In this document: one piece after another, positions 1-10,850 of the stretch
Position numbering within the stretch: the stretch's first letter is position 1
Layout: each line of letters opens with the position of its first letter
Assembly (NCBI RefSeq): GCF_963678635.1
Contig: NC_087062.1
Span: 62,420,386-62,480,385 of the forward strand
Origin: Symsagittifera roscoffensis
Taxonomy: Eukaryota > Xenacoelomorpha > Acoela > Convolutidae
DNA: 60,000 nt
Reading direction: 5' to 3'
The notes under the pieces: generated by a model
Seen by the model: only the letters and a program-made list of their open reading frames with translations
The model's database searches: none
Told to the model about the DNA's origin: nothing
Made by a program: the position numbers and the translations under genes

Positions 1-1276
1 TTTCTCATGCGCTGAGATGTGAACAGCGTTATGGAGCTTCTCAACTGGCTTTTCTTGATCAAAGTCCATAAAACGAAGAGACATTGATGTTAGTTTTATT
101 GCTGGAAGTTGTATTTTATCGGCTATTTCATCAACAATGAAACATTAAGGGCCCACGTGGTCATTTAATGCTTAAGAAGTTGTACCATGGCAGAATGAGA
201 CAGGCATTAGTTGTAGTTTCTCAAACCATTGAGGTTGGTCTGAACGAAAAATCGAAAGTTTACAGGCAGCGATTCCTCCCTGATTTTCTCTGCTCGCGAT
301 GTGTTTGTTTTGTTGCAATGACATCTCTGATTCTTTTAGCTAATATTAAAATTTGTTAGACTGCTCAACACCATATTGGCTCAAATTTCGTTTGGTTTGG
401 AAACCTTATACTGTTAGATTTGAACTCTTTGGTTTTTGAGTAAAATCAGCAGACTGGTGATTAAGGCTTCGGGTTTCTTGTGGCGCGGGTTCACTAGCAT
501 AGATGGAGGCCCAAATAGTTCCTTGACAGGTTGGATGAATTATGCTGTGAACCGAGTGATGGTGGCCGTTGAAGGAATCATTTTTTTATTTTTTTTACCG
601 TGAAGGCTTGTGTGATGAAACCAGTTGCACTCTTGACAATGGTTGTTTAAGACACAACTAGCTCGGAGGTGATGAGGGCTTAGGTAGTTGACTCATAGTT
701 CAAGTTCTTTCTCGATGTTGTAGCGTTGAGGTGGCGTAGAGGAACTGCAGTGTTGGGCACTGCATGATGTCTTACTCGTTCTTACAAGAAGGGCTGTTGG
801 GTTATCCAAAGTTTGGAGAGCAAGCTTATCGTCGCTGCTGTAGTTTTTGTTGGGTGCAGTGATTCTACGCCTGTCAATTCCGTTTTGCTCACTTTTCCAA
901 AGTTGCTGTTTAAGATAGTCTAGAGGTTGTTCTGTTGTTTTGTTGTAAGTAACGTGGAAAACAAAAGGTCGATGTTTCCTTGTGGGTGAGTGTCGTTGTT
1001 GTCTTTTTTTCTTCAGTTGCTAATGTTCAATCAAGTTTTGTCTGCACAGCTGAAGGTATGAGGTAGTTTCCTTCAAAACCACGTAGAGGACATCTAAACA
1101 ATAATGACTTTTTAGCAAGCAAAGCTCCAATCCTCCCATGATCGAATTGTGGAAATTGAATATGCCGAAGCATGTTGGAAGATCTGCAAATGTTGTTCAA
1201 CTTAAAAACAATCTGCAGCCGGTATGTTCAAATAAGAAGTTTTCTACAAGTTATTCAAAGAAAACTTAAAATCTGT
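1..1276 (-). repeat. Array unit 1
   Basis: Full-length unit, possibly truncated by the window edge. It contains the block around 457 (ATTAAGGCTTCGGG) that recurs in the full units. The reading frames are broken; on the minus strand the zinc-knuckle segment lies near 590-660. Confidence 0.8.
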
Positions 1277-2549
1277 TTTCTCATGCGGTGAGATGTGAAC
1301 AGTGTTATGAAGCTTCTCAACTGGCTTTTCATGATCAAAGTCTATATAACGAAGAGACATGGATGTATGTTTCATTGCTGGAAATTGTTTTTTATCGGCT
1401 ATTTCATCAATGATGAATTTCAATTGGGTCACGCACATGGTCATATAATGCGTAAGTAGTTGTGCTCGTTTTTCCATGGCAGAATGAAACCTGCATTAAT
1501 TGTAGTTGTTCAAACCATTGAGGTTGGTCTGAACAAAAACTCGAAAAATTAGGAGCAGCAATTCGTCTCTGATTTTCTGCGCACGCGGTGCCTTTGTTTT
1601 GTTGCAATTTGATCTCTGTTTCTTTTAGCTAATTTTGTAATTTGTTAGACTGCTCAACACCATATTGGCTGAAATTTGGTTTGGTTTGGAAACCTTATAC
1701 TGTTAGATTTGTACTCTTTGGTCTTTTGTGTAAAATCAGCAGACTGGTGATTAAGGTTTCGGGTTTTCTGTGGCGCGGGTTCACTACCATAGATGGAACA
1801 CCAAAGTGTTCCTTGATAGGTTGGGTGTTTTATGCTGTGAACTAAATGGTGGTGGGCGTTGAAAGAATCATTTTTAAATTTGTTTTGGCCGTGAAGGCTT
1901 GTGTGAAGAAACCAGTTGCACTCTTGACAATGGTTATTTAAGACACAATTGGCTCGGAGGTTATGAGGGCTTAGGCAGTTGACTCATAGATCAAGTTGTT
2001 TCTCGATTGTTGTAGCGTTGAGGTGGCGTAGGGGAACTGTATTGTTGGGCACTGCATGATGTTACAAGAAGGGCTGTTGCGTTATCCAAAGTTTGGAGAG
2101 CAAACTTATCGTCGCGGCTGTAGTTTTTGTTGGGTGCACTGATTCCGTTATGCTCAGTTTTCCAAAGTGCTGTTTAAGATAGTCTAGAAGTTGTTCTGTT
2201 GTTTTGTTGCGAGTAACGTGGAATTCAAAGATCGATGTGTCCTTGTGGGTGAGTGTCGTTGTTGTCTGTTTTTGTTCAATTGGTATTCACCGGCTAACGT
2301 CCATTCAAGTTTTGTCTGCACAGCTGAATGTATGAGGTAGTTTCCTTCAATACCACGTAGAGTATATCTAAACAATAATGACTTAACACCAAGCAAAGCT
2401 CCAATCCTCCCATGATCGAGGTGTGGAAATTGAATATGCCGAAGCATGTCAGAAGATCTGCAAGACTCGTTCAACTTAAAAACAATCTGCCGTCGGTATG
2501 GTCAAATAAGAAGTTTTGTACAAGTTATTCAAGAGAACTTAAAATCTGT
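1277..2549 (-). repeat. Array unit 2
   Basis: Full unit of about 1273 bp. Minus-strand fragments include the protease-region ORFs ending at 1244 and 1407 and a 96-codon fragment at 2184-2474 that matches the end of the protease domain (LLGVKSLLFRYTLRGIEG). Confidence 0.8.
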
Positions 2550-2946
2550 TTTTTCATGCGGTGAGATGTGAACAGTGTTATGAAGCTTCTCAACTGGTTT
2601 TTCATGATCAAAGTCCATATAACGAAGAGACATTGATGTGTGTTTTATTGCTGGAAGTTGTTTTTTATCGGCTATTTCATCGATGATGAATTTTAATTGG
2701 CTCACGCACGTGGTCATATTATGCGAAAGTAGTTGTACTGGTTTCACCATGGCAGAATGAAACCTGCATTAATTGTAGTTTACACCAAGCAAAACTCCAA
2801 TACTCCCATGATCGAATTGTGGAAATTGAATAAGCCGAAGCATGTCGGAAGAACTGCAAATCTCGTTCAACTTAAAAACAATCTGCCGCCGGTATGTTCA
2901 AATAAGAAGTTTTCTACAAGTTATTCAAAGAGAACTTACAATATGT
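2550..2946 (-). repeat. Array unit 3, internally deleted (397 bp)
   Basis: The two ends of the unit are present but about 880 bp are missing. The junction is near 2779, where the sequence following AACCTGCATTAATTGTAG jumps to the block TACACCAAGCAAAACTCC that lies far downstream in other units. Confidence 0.8.
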
Positions 2947-4221
2947 TTTCTCATGCGGTGAGATGTGAACAGTGTTATGAAGCTTCTCAACTGGCTTTTC
3001 ATGATCAAAGTCTATAAAACGAAGAGACATTATTAAATGTTTTATTGCTGGAAATTGTTTTTTATCGGCTATTTCATCAATGATTCATTTCAATTGGGTC
3101 ACGCACATGGTCATATAATGCGTAAGTAGTTGTGCTCGTTTTACCATGGCAGAATGAAACCTGCAATAATTGTAGTTGTTCAAACCATTGAGATTGGTCT
3201 GAACAAAAACTCGAAAAATTACAAGCAACAATTCGTCTCTGATTTTCTGCGCACGCGGTGCCTTTGTTTTGTTGCAATGTGATCTCTGTTTCTTTTAGCT
3301 AATTTTGTAATTTGTTAGACTGCTCAACACCATATTGGCTCAAATTTCGTTTGGTTTGGAAACCTTATACTGTTAGATTTGAACTCTTTGGTTTCTTGAG
3401 TAAAATCAGCAGACTGGTGATTAAGGCTTCGGGTTTCTTGTGGCGCGGGTTCACTACCATAGTTGGAACACCAAAGTGTTCCTTGATAGGTTGGGTGTTT
3501 TATGCTGTGAACTAAGTGGTGGTGGGCGTTGAAAGAATCATTTTTAAATTTGTTTTGGCCGTGAAGGCTTGTGTGAAGAAACCAGTTGCACTCTTGACAA
3601 TGGTTATTTAAGACACAATTGGCTCGGAGGTTATGAGGGCTTAGGCAGTTGACTCATAGATCAAGTTGTTTCTCGATTGTTGTAGCGTTGAGGTGGCGTA
3701 GGGGAACTGTATTGTTGGGCACTGCATGATGTTACAAGAAGGGCTGTTGCGTTATCCAAAGTTTGGAGAGCAAACTTATCGTCGCGGCTGTAGTTTTTGT
3801 TGGGTGCACTGATTCCGTTTTCCTCAGTTTTCCAAAGTTGCTGCTTAAGAGAGTCTAGAGGTTGTTCTGTTGTTTTGTTGCGAGTAACGTGGAATTCAAA
3901 AGATCGATGTGTCCTTGTGGGTGAGTGTCGTTGTTGTCTGTTTTTGTTCAATTGGTATTCACCGGCTAACGTCCATTCAAGTCTTGTCTGCACAGCTGAA
4001 GGTATGAGGTAGTTTCCTTCAATACCACGTAGAGTATATCTAAACAATAATGACTTTACACCAAGCAAAGCTCCAATCCTCCCATCATCGAGATCTGGAA
4101 ATTGAATATGCCGAAGCATGTCGGAAGATCTGCAAATCTCGTTCAACTTAAAAACAATCTGCCGTCGGTATGTTCAAATAAGAAGTTTTGTACAAGTTAT
4201 TCAGGAGAACTTAAAATCTGT
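2947..4221 (-). repeat. Array unit 4
   Basis: Full unit of about 1275 bp. It holds the longest intact minus-strand frame of the array (3661-4146). Confidence 0.8.
3661..4146 (-). pseudogene. BEL/Pao protease C-terminus to reverse-transcriptase N-terminal edge, fragment in unit 4
   Basis: This 161-residue frame is the best-preserved coding piece in the array. Residues 8-60 (SSDMLRHIQFPDLDDGRIG, then ALLGVKSLLFRYT and a TRLEWTLAGE block) match the usual end of the BEL/Pao aspartic protease domain (DUF1758/peptidase A16), where an LIG-D block is followed by T-x-LGW-x-L-x-G. Residues about 98-140 (LKQQLWKTEENG, then ALQTLDNAT) resemble the start of the BEL/Pao reverse-transcriptase region. The frame then enters the zinc-knuckle sequence of the neighbouring unit (SPTPPQRYNN), which marks the unit junction. 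No start, catalytic aspartate or polymerase motif is present, so it is a pseudogene fragment. Confidence 0.65.
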
Positions 4222-5526
4222 TTTCTCATGCGGTGAGATATGAACAGTCTTATGAAGCTTCTCATTTGGTTTTTCATGATCAAATTCCATATAACGAAGA
4301 GACATTGATGTGTGTTTTATTGCTGGAAGTTGTTTTTTATCGGCTATTTCATCGATGATGAGTTTTAATTGGCTCACGCACGTGGTCATATTATGCGTAA
4401 GTAGTTGTACTCGTTTCACCATGGCAGAATGAAACCTGCATTAATTGTAGTTGCTCAAACCATTGAGGTTGGTCTGAACAAAAACTCGAAAAATTACAAG
4501 CAGCACTTCGTCTCTGATTTTCTGCGCACGCGGTGCCTTTGTTTTGTTGCAATGACATCTCTGTTTCTTTTAGCTAATATTGTAAATTTTTAAAGTGCTC
4601 AGCACCATATTGGCTCAAATTTGGTTTGGTTTGGAAACTTTATACTGTTAGATTTGTACTCTTCGGTTTTTTATTGAAATCAGCAGACTGGTGATTAAGG
4701 CTTTGGGTTTCCTGTGGCGCGGGTTCACTGCCATAGATGGAACACCAAAGTGTTCCTTGATAGGTTGGGTGATTTATGCTGTGAACCAAGTGGTGGAGGG
4801 CGTTGAAAGAATCATTTTTTAAATTTATTTTGGCCGTGAAGGCTTGTGTGATGAAACCAGTTGCACTCTTGACAATGGTTATTTAAGACACAATTGGCTA
4901 GGAGGTGATGGGGGCTTAGGCAGTTGACTCATAGTTCAAGTTGTTTCTCGATGTTTTAGCGTTGAGGTGGCGTAGAGGAACTGTATTGTTGGGCACAGCA
5001 TGATGTTATACTCGTTCTTACAAGAAGGGCTGTTGTGTTGTCCAAAGTTTGGAGAGCAAGCTTATCGTCGCTGCTGTAGTTTTGTCGGGTGCATTGATTC
5101 TACGCCTGTCAATTCCGTTTTGCTCAGTTTTCCAAAGTTGTTGTTTAAGATAGTCTAGAGGTTGTTCTGTTGTTTTGTTGCGAGTAACGTGGAAAACAAA
5201 AGGTCGATGTTTCCTGGTGGGTGAGTGTCGTTGTTGTCTGTTTTTGTTCAGTTGGTATTCACCGGCTAATGTCCATTCAAGTTTTTTCTGCACAACTGAA
5301 CGTATGAGCTAGTTTCCTTCAATACCACGTAGAGGGCATCCAAACGTTAATGACTTTACACCAAGCAAAGCTCCAATCCTCCCATGATCGAGGTGTGGAA
5401 ATTGAATATGCCGAAGCATGTCAGAAGATCTGCAAATCTCGTTCAACTAAAAAACAGGCTGCCGCCGGTATGTTCAAACAAGAAGTTTTGTACAAGTTTT
5501 TTTTACAGAGAGAACATAAAATCTGT
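4222..5526 (-). repeat. Array unit 5
   Basis: Full unit of about 1305 bp; minus-strand fragments at 4201-4422 and 5018-5293 correspond to the protease region and its 3' flank, with stops between them. Confidence 0.8.
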
Positions 5527-6738
5527 TTTCTCATGCGGTTAGATGTGAACAGTGTTATGAAGCTTCTCAACTGGCTTTTGCTGATCAAAGTCCAAATAAC
5601 GAAGAGATATTGATGAGTGTTTTATTGCTGGAAGTTGTTTTTTATCGGCTATTTCATCAATGATGAGTTTTAATTGGCTCACGCACGTGGTCATATAATG
5701 CGTAAGTAGCTGTACTAGTTTCACCATGGCAGAATGAAACCTGCATTAATTGTATTTGCTCAAACCATTGAGGTTGGTCTGAACAAAAACTCGAAAAATT
5801 ACAAGCAGCAATTCGTCTCTGGTTTTCTGCGCACGCGGTGCAGATGTTTTGTTGCAATGACATCTGTGTTTCTTTTAGCTAAACTTATATTTTGTTAGAG
5901 TGCTCAGCACCATATTGGCTGAAATTTGGTTTGGTTTGGAAACCTTATACTGTTAGATTTGTACTCTTTGGTCTTTTGTGTAAAATCAGCAGACTGGTGA
6001 TTAAGGTTTCGGGTTTTCTGTGGCGCGGGTTCACTACCATAGATGGAACACCAAAGTGTTTCTTGATCGGTTGGGTAATTTATGCTGTGAACCAAGTGGT
6101 GGTGGGCGTTGAAAGAATCATTTTTTAAATTTGTTTTGGCCGTGAAGGCTTGTGTGATGAAACCAGTTGCACTCTTGACAATGGTTATTTAAGCGTTGAG
6201 GTGGCGTAGAGGAACTGTGTTTGGGCACTGCATGATGTTATACTTGTTCTTACAAGAAGGGCTGTCGTGTTATCCAAAGTTTGGAGAGCAAGCTTATCGT
6301 CGCTGCTGTAATTTTTGCTGGGGTTTCGTTTTGCTCAGTTTTCCAAAATTGCTACTTAACATAGTCTAGAAGTTTTTCTATTGTTTTGTTGCGAGTAACC
6401 TGGAAAACAAAAGGCCCATGGCTCCTTGTGGGTGAATGTCGTTGTTTTCTGTTTTTATTCAGTTGGTATTCACCGGCTCATGTCCATTCAAGTTTTGTCT
6501 GGACAGCTGAAGGTATGAGGTAGTTTCCTTCAATACCACGTAGAGGGCATCTAAACAAAAATGAATTTACACCAGGCAAAGCTCCAATCCTCCCATAATC
6601 GAGGTGTGGAAATTGAATATGCCGAAGCATGTCAGAAGATCTGCAAATCTCGTTCAACTAAAAAACAGGCTGCCGCCGGTATGTTCAAACAAGAAGTTTT
6701 GTACAAGTTTTTTTTTACAGAGAGAACATAAAATCTGT
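5527..6738 (-). repeat. Array unit 6
   Basis: Unit of about 1212 bp, shortened by a deletion of roughly 80 bp near 6192, where TGGTTATTTAAG joins directly to CGTTGAGGTGGCG. The other units have the intervening block ending in the zinc-knuckle histidines. Confidence 0.8.
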
Positions 6739-8028
6739 TTTCTCATGCGGTTAGATGTGAACAGTGTTATGAAGCTTCTCAACTGGCTTTTGCTGATTAA
6801 AGTCCAAATAACGAAGAGATATTGATGAGTGTTTTATTGCTGGAAGTTGTTTTTTATCGGCTATTTCATCATTGATGAATTTTAATTGGCTCACGCACGT
6901 GATCATATAATGCGTAAGTAGTTGTACTTGTTTCACCATGGCAGAATGAAACCTGCATTAATTGTAGTTGCTCAAACCATTGAAGTTGGTCTGAACAAAA
7001 ACTCGAAAAATTACAAGCAGCAATTCGTCTCTGATTTTCTGCGCACGCGGTGCCTTTGTTTTGTTGCAATGACATCTCTGTTTCTTTTAGCTAATATTGT
7101 AAATTGTTAAAGTGCTCAGCACCATATTGGCTCAAATTTGGTTTGGTTTGGAAACTTTATACTGTTAGATTTGTACTCTTCGGTTTTTTATTGAAATCAG
7201 CAGACTGGTGATTAAGGCTTCGGGTTTCCTGTGGCGCGGGTTCACTGCCATAGATGGAACACCAAAGTGTTCCTTGATAGGTTGGGTAATTTATGCTGTG
7301 AACCAAGTGGTGGAGGGCGTTGAAAGAATCATTTTCAAAATTTTTTTTGGCCGTGAAGGCTTGTGTGATGAAACCAGTTGCACTATTGACAATAATGGTT
7401 GCTTAAGACACAGTTGGCTCGGAGGTGATGAGGGCTTAGGCAGTTGACTCATAGATCAAGTTGTTTCTCGATTTTGTTGCATTAAGGTGGCGTAGAGGAA
7501 CTGTATTGTTGGGCAGTGCATGATGTTATACTCGTTCTTACAAGAAGGGCTGTTGTGTTTTCCAAAGTTTGGAGAGCAAGTTTATCGTCGCTGCTGTAGT
7601 TTTTGTTGGGTGCAGTGATTCCGTTTTGCTCATTTTTCCAAAGTTCCTCTTTAAAATAGTCTAGAGGTTTTTCTGTTGTTTTGTTGCAAGTAACCTGGAA
7701 AACAAAGGTTGTATGGTTCCTTGTGGAAGAGTGTCGTTGTTAACTGTTTTTGTTGAGTTGGTATTCACCAGCTAATGTAGATTCAAGTTTTGTCTGCACA
7801 GCTGAAGGTAAGAGGTAGTTTCCTTCGATGCCACGTAGAGGGCATCCAAACGTTAAAGACTTTACACCAAGCAAAGCTCCAATACTCCCCTGATCGAGGT
7901 GTGGAAATTCAATATGCCGAAGCATGTCGGAAGAACTGCAAATCTCGTTCAACTTAAAAACAATCTGCCGCCGGTATGTTCAAACAAGAAGTTCTGTACA
8001 AGTTATTCAAAGAGAACATAAATTTTGG
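6739..8028 (-). repeat. Array unit 7
   Basis: Full unit of about 1290 bp with broken minus-strand frames. Confidence 0.8.
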
Positions 8029-8260
8029 TTTCTCATACGGTGAGATGTGAACAGCGTTATGAAGCTTCTTAGCTGGCCCTTCATTATCAAAGTCCATATA
8101 ACGAAGAGACATTGATGTGTAATTCATTGCTGGAAGTTGTATTTTATCGGCTTTTTCATCAATAATGAGTTTTAATAGGCTCACGCACGCAATCAAATAA
8201 TGCGTAAGCAGTTGTACTTGTTTCACCATGGCAGAATTAAACCTGCATTAGTTGTAGTTG

Positions 8261-8698
8261 CTAAAACCATTGAGGTTGGTCTGAACAAAAACTCGAAAAT
8301 TTACAGGCAGCAGTTCGTCTCTGATTTTCTGCGCAGGCGGTGCCTTTGTTTTGTTGCAATGACATCTCTGTTTCTTTTAGCTGATATTGTGATTTGTTAG
8401 AGTACTGATCACCATATTGGCTCAAGTTTTGTTGGTTTTGAAATCTTATACTTTTAGGTTTGTACTCTTTGCTTTTTTGATTAAAATCAGCAGACTGCTG
8501 ATTAAGGCTTCGGGTTTCATGGGGCGCGGGTTCACTACCATTGATAGAACCCCAAACTGTTCCTTGACAGGTTGGGTGAGTTATGTTGTGAACCAGGTGA
8601 TAGTGGGCTTTGGAAAAATCATTTTCTAAGTTTGTTTTGGCCGTGAAGGCTTGTGTGATGAAACCCGTTGCACTCTTCACAACGGTTGTTTGAGACAC
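8261..8698 (-). pseudogene. BEL/Pao Gag C-terminal linker and degenerate protease start, fragment
   Basis: This 145-residue minus-strand frame continues from the zinc-knuckle segment in an overlapping frame. It is rich in N, Q, S and K and has no conserved domain over most of its length. Its end (ACKFSSFCSDQPQWF) leads into a short stretch present in all units, where TTYALYDHVREP sits where BEL/Pao proteases have A-L-L-D-S-G-S. The catalytic D-S-G triad therefore appears as D-H-V. A frame change is needed to connect the pieces. I treat it as a non-functional remnant. Confidence 0.5.
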
Positions 8699-8936
8699 AA
8701 TTGGCTCGGAGGTGATGAGGGCTTAGGTATTTGACACATAGTTCAAGTTGTTTCACGATATTCTGGCGTTGAGGTGGCGTAGAGGAACTGTGGTATGGGC
8801 ACTGCATGATGTTATATTCGTTTCTGCAAGAAGGGCATTGCTTGAGAAACAGGGCGGTATGACAATATTGTTCAATTTCTTCATTGTTGAAGTAAAGAAA
8901 TTGATTGCCGAACTTGTCGTAGCTTTTCGCTTGCAC
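8619..8936 (-). pseudogene. BEL/Pao Gag zinc-knuckle fragment
   Basis: The 105-residue minus-strand frame has the three-part cysteine/histidine arrangement of BEL/Pao Gag: C-x2-C followed by H/C residues (CPSCRNEYNIMQC), then C-x9-H/C (CVKYLSPHHLRANC), then C-x2-C-x5-HHTSLH. The family consensus ends in HHTLLH, so the match is close. This part of Gag binds nucleic acid. It lies downstream of the decayed gag remainder at 8951-10850 on the same strand and directly upstream of the protease-like frame at 8261-8698. Sequence upstream in this frame is interrupted, so the fragment cannot make a full Gag. Assignment to BEL/Pao is firm from this motif; function is lost. Confidence 0.75.
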
Positions 8937-8950
8937 TTCTAGCCAAAATT

Positions 8951-10850
8951 TTATTGTTTATTGTCCGTGTTTTGTATGTTGTTTCGAACGCTGTATTCCG
9001 TCATTTTAAGAAGCAAATCTTGCGGGATTTTGTTTTTGACAAGCTTTGTCAAAATAGAAGACTTCAAATCTGCTTCGAAATTTTTTTTGAAGGTTCGCAT
9101 TTTTTGTTTTAGGAAGGAGGCAAAAAAGCAGAAGAGTGTGTGCTTTGATGGAACTTGAATTGGTGGTAACTTGACTGTTTGATGTCTGCTTTGATGAAAT
9201 TTGGATTGGTGGTAACTTGACTGAGGTTTTGGAGCCGATTTTGTCTCTGTAATCTTGACTAGTGTCAATTTAGGTGATAGATTACGGAAGACTGCTTGCT
9301 TGTCATTTAGACTGTGGCCATCTTGTTTGTGGCAAAGTGGTTTGAATCAAAGATGGCTGGAGAAATTGTTTTTCAGATGGGTGAGGATTGCTTCTCTGCT
9401 CTGTGTTATCTGGTAGAATCGCTTTATTCCAAATTGGTTTAGAAGTTATTGGCGCAGCTTTGATCATTGTCTGTTGGTGCATGTTGAATGTCGGTTGCAT
9501 ACAATGATGAAGTTGGAGAGCCCTTGGAACTGCATGTGCAGAATTTGTTTATGGAAAAACTGGTGCTTCTGTTACTACTAAAAGAAAACGGATTCATTTG
9601 AACCATGGGTTGCCATGAAGGTTGCGTCGATATGATTGACGTAATTTTTTTTAGAAAATTTGATACGGAAACGTCGAGATTGCTTGCGTCAAGGGATTTC
9701 TGAATGTTAAATCCGCAGTTTTGATTGCCTTTGTAGTAATTAGGCTTAGATCGGTATCTTTCGAGATCTGATGGGAATGCCCAATACCGTTGAAGTTGTT
9801 TGGAAAACATCAACGTTCAATGAATTTGAATCAGAATTGTAATTTGGCTGAAAACTTCAGTTGTTACTGACGGGTGTCCTAGTTTGCATTTTAGGAGTTT
9901 GAACTATACAAGAAGATTTCGCTATATGTATTTACTATTGAAAATCATTGATAGTTTGTTTGTTGAGTTTGTGAGGCCTGTAGAACCATCGATCTGTGTA
10001 ATTTTCAATTTGTTTACCAGTTTGCTGTTTCTGGTTCGGTAACTTATGGTGTGAAAGTAGTTCAGGCAAATGGATCTGCTGATAAGATTGGGGAATTTGT
10101 TCTTGTGGCCAGTTTGCTGTTTCTGGTTCGGTAACTTATGGTGTGAAAGTAGTTCAGGCAAATGGATCTTCTTGATAAGATTGGGGAATTTGAGACTTTA
10201 GGTGCTCGATGTGAGATCGATATTGTCGCTACTAGGCTGCTCGTGTAATCTCACTTGCCTTAGGTGATGAGGTTGCAGAGTAGTAAAAGCAATTCTCTTT
10301 GCATCCCTGCTGTTTGACTTCTGCTGTTTGCTTTATTGGGCTGCTTTTGGTTGTAGACTACAACTTCCGAACGTACATCGTCCTCAATCTCGTTTTTTGT
10401 ATCCATACTCAGCTGTGTATCTGCATTGCATCTCCAAAGTCCTTGACAATCATTCGTTTCTTTTGATGGCATTGAGAAAAGGCAATGTTGTTTGCAAACG
10501 AGGCGATGAGGGCTGCTATCAAACCTTGTTGTCTCGCCGATCGCCTGGAGTTGAACAGCTTTTTCTGCTCGTCGATTGTCTGGAACTGATGATGGGGCCA
10601 TGTGGGTGTGCGCGTTGTCTGATTTCGTGTTTATTTTCTCATATTTGTGGACAAGTTGTGGATTGTATTGGAGTTGTGAGCCGTTTTTGTTGATGTCACT
10701 CTGTAGTTGTAAGAGGCGTACTACGATGTCTGTAACTGTTCACTTGATAAACCTAAGTTGTTCAGGTGATTCGGTGTCCAGGATTTCCGCTGACAGTTGA
10801 TTGAGTTCCTACAATCTGGTTTATGCCACTGTCACTAAGGAACTCAAAGA
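8951..10850 (-). pseudogene. BEL/Pao gag, N-terminal and central part, decayed
   Basis: Read on the minus strand, pieces of a Gag-like protein appear in order but in several frames. Near 10,560-10,800 there is a helical segment (LDTESPEQLRFIK, then a stop, then VTDIVVRLLQLQSDIN), the kind of region found at BEL/Pao Gag N-termini. Then comes a Lys/Gln-rich stretch (10,260-10,601), a Gln/Pro/Ser-rich middle (9303-9813), and a C-terminal core piece at 8951-9268 (LVKNKIPQDLLLKMTEYSV) before the zinc knuckles. Stops and shifts separate them. The order and strand agree with the array, so all of 1 to about 10,850 is one degraded element. I see no LTR for it inside the window. Confidence 0.5.
10017..10193. 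repeat. 92-bp direct tandem duplication inside decayed gag
   Basis: The block starting CCAGTTTGCTGTTTCTGG at 10,017 is repeated from 10,109 with few changes (period 92). It duplicates part of the minus-strand gag-like reading, so a stretch of residues occurs twice in the frame at 9922-10,161. Confidence 0.85.

Larger units (their letters stand above)
1..8950 (-). repeat. Tandem array of about eight units derived from a BEL/Pao gag-protease segment
   Basis: The same blocks recur in the same order and orientation at 1, 1277, 2550, 2947, 4222, 5527, 6739 and 8029, giving units of about 1276, 1273, 397, 1275, 1305, 1212 and 1290 bp plus a last unit that runs into unique sequence. Read on the minus strand, each unit runs from a gag zinc-knuckle segment (ending HHTSLH) through a protease-like region to a piece resembling the start of BEL/Pao reverse transcriptase (LKQQLW..E). 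It then jumps back to the zinc-knuckle segment of the next unit. Reading frames in every unit carry shifts and stops. Only the rightmost unit continues into the rest of gag, so it marks the parental copy. The array begins at the window edge and probably extends left. Head-to-tail amplification of a retroelement fragment is the simplest reading; an assembly artefact is possible but the units differ at many positions. Confidence 0.85.
8029..8950 (-). repeat. Array unit 8, junction with single-copy gag
   Basis: The last unit carries the zinc-knuckle segment and, unlike the others, continues without a jump into upstream gag sequence. It therefore looks like the original locus from which the array grew. 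Confidence 0.75.

Noticed and set aside
1642-7447. Repeated plus-strand frames in the array (for example 1642-1845, 3312-3515, 5892-6128), each starting near MLDCSTPYWLKF
   Set aside because: They recur only because the DNA is tandemly repeated. The minus strand carries the recognisable gag and protease motifs, and the plus frames have no domain.
1-8950. CRISPR array
   Set aside because: Units are over 1 kb, coding-derived and imperfect, and the DNA is eukaryotic.
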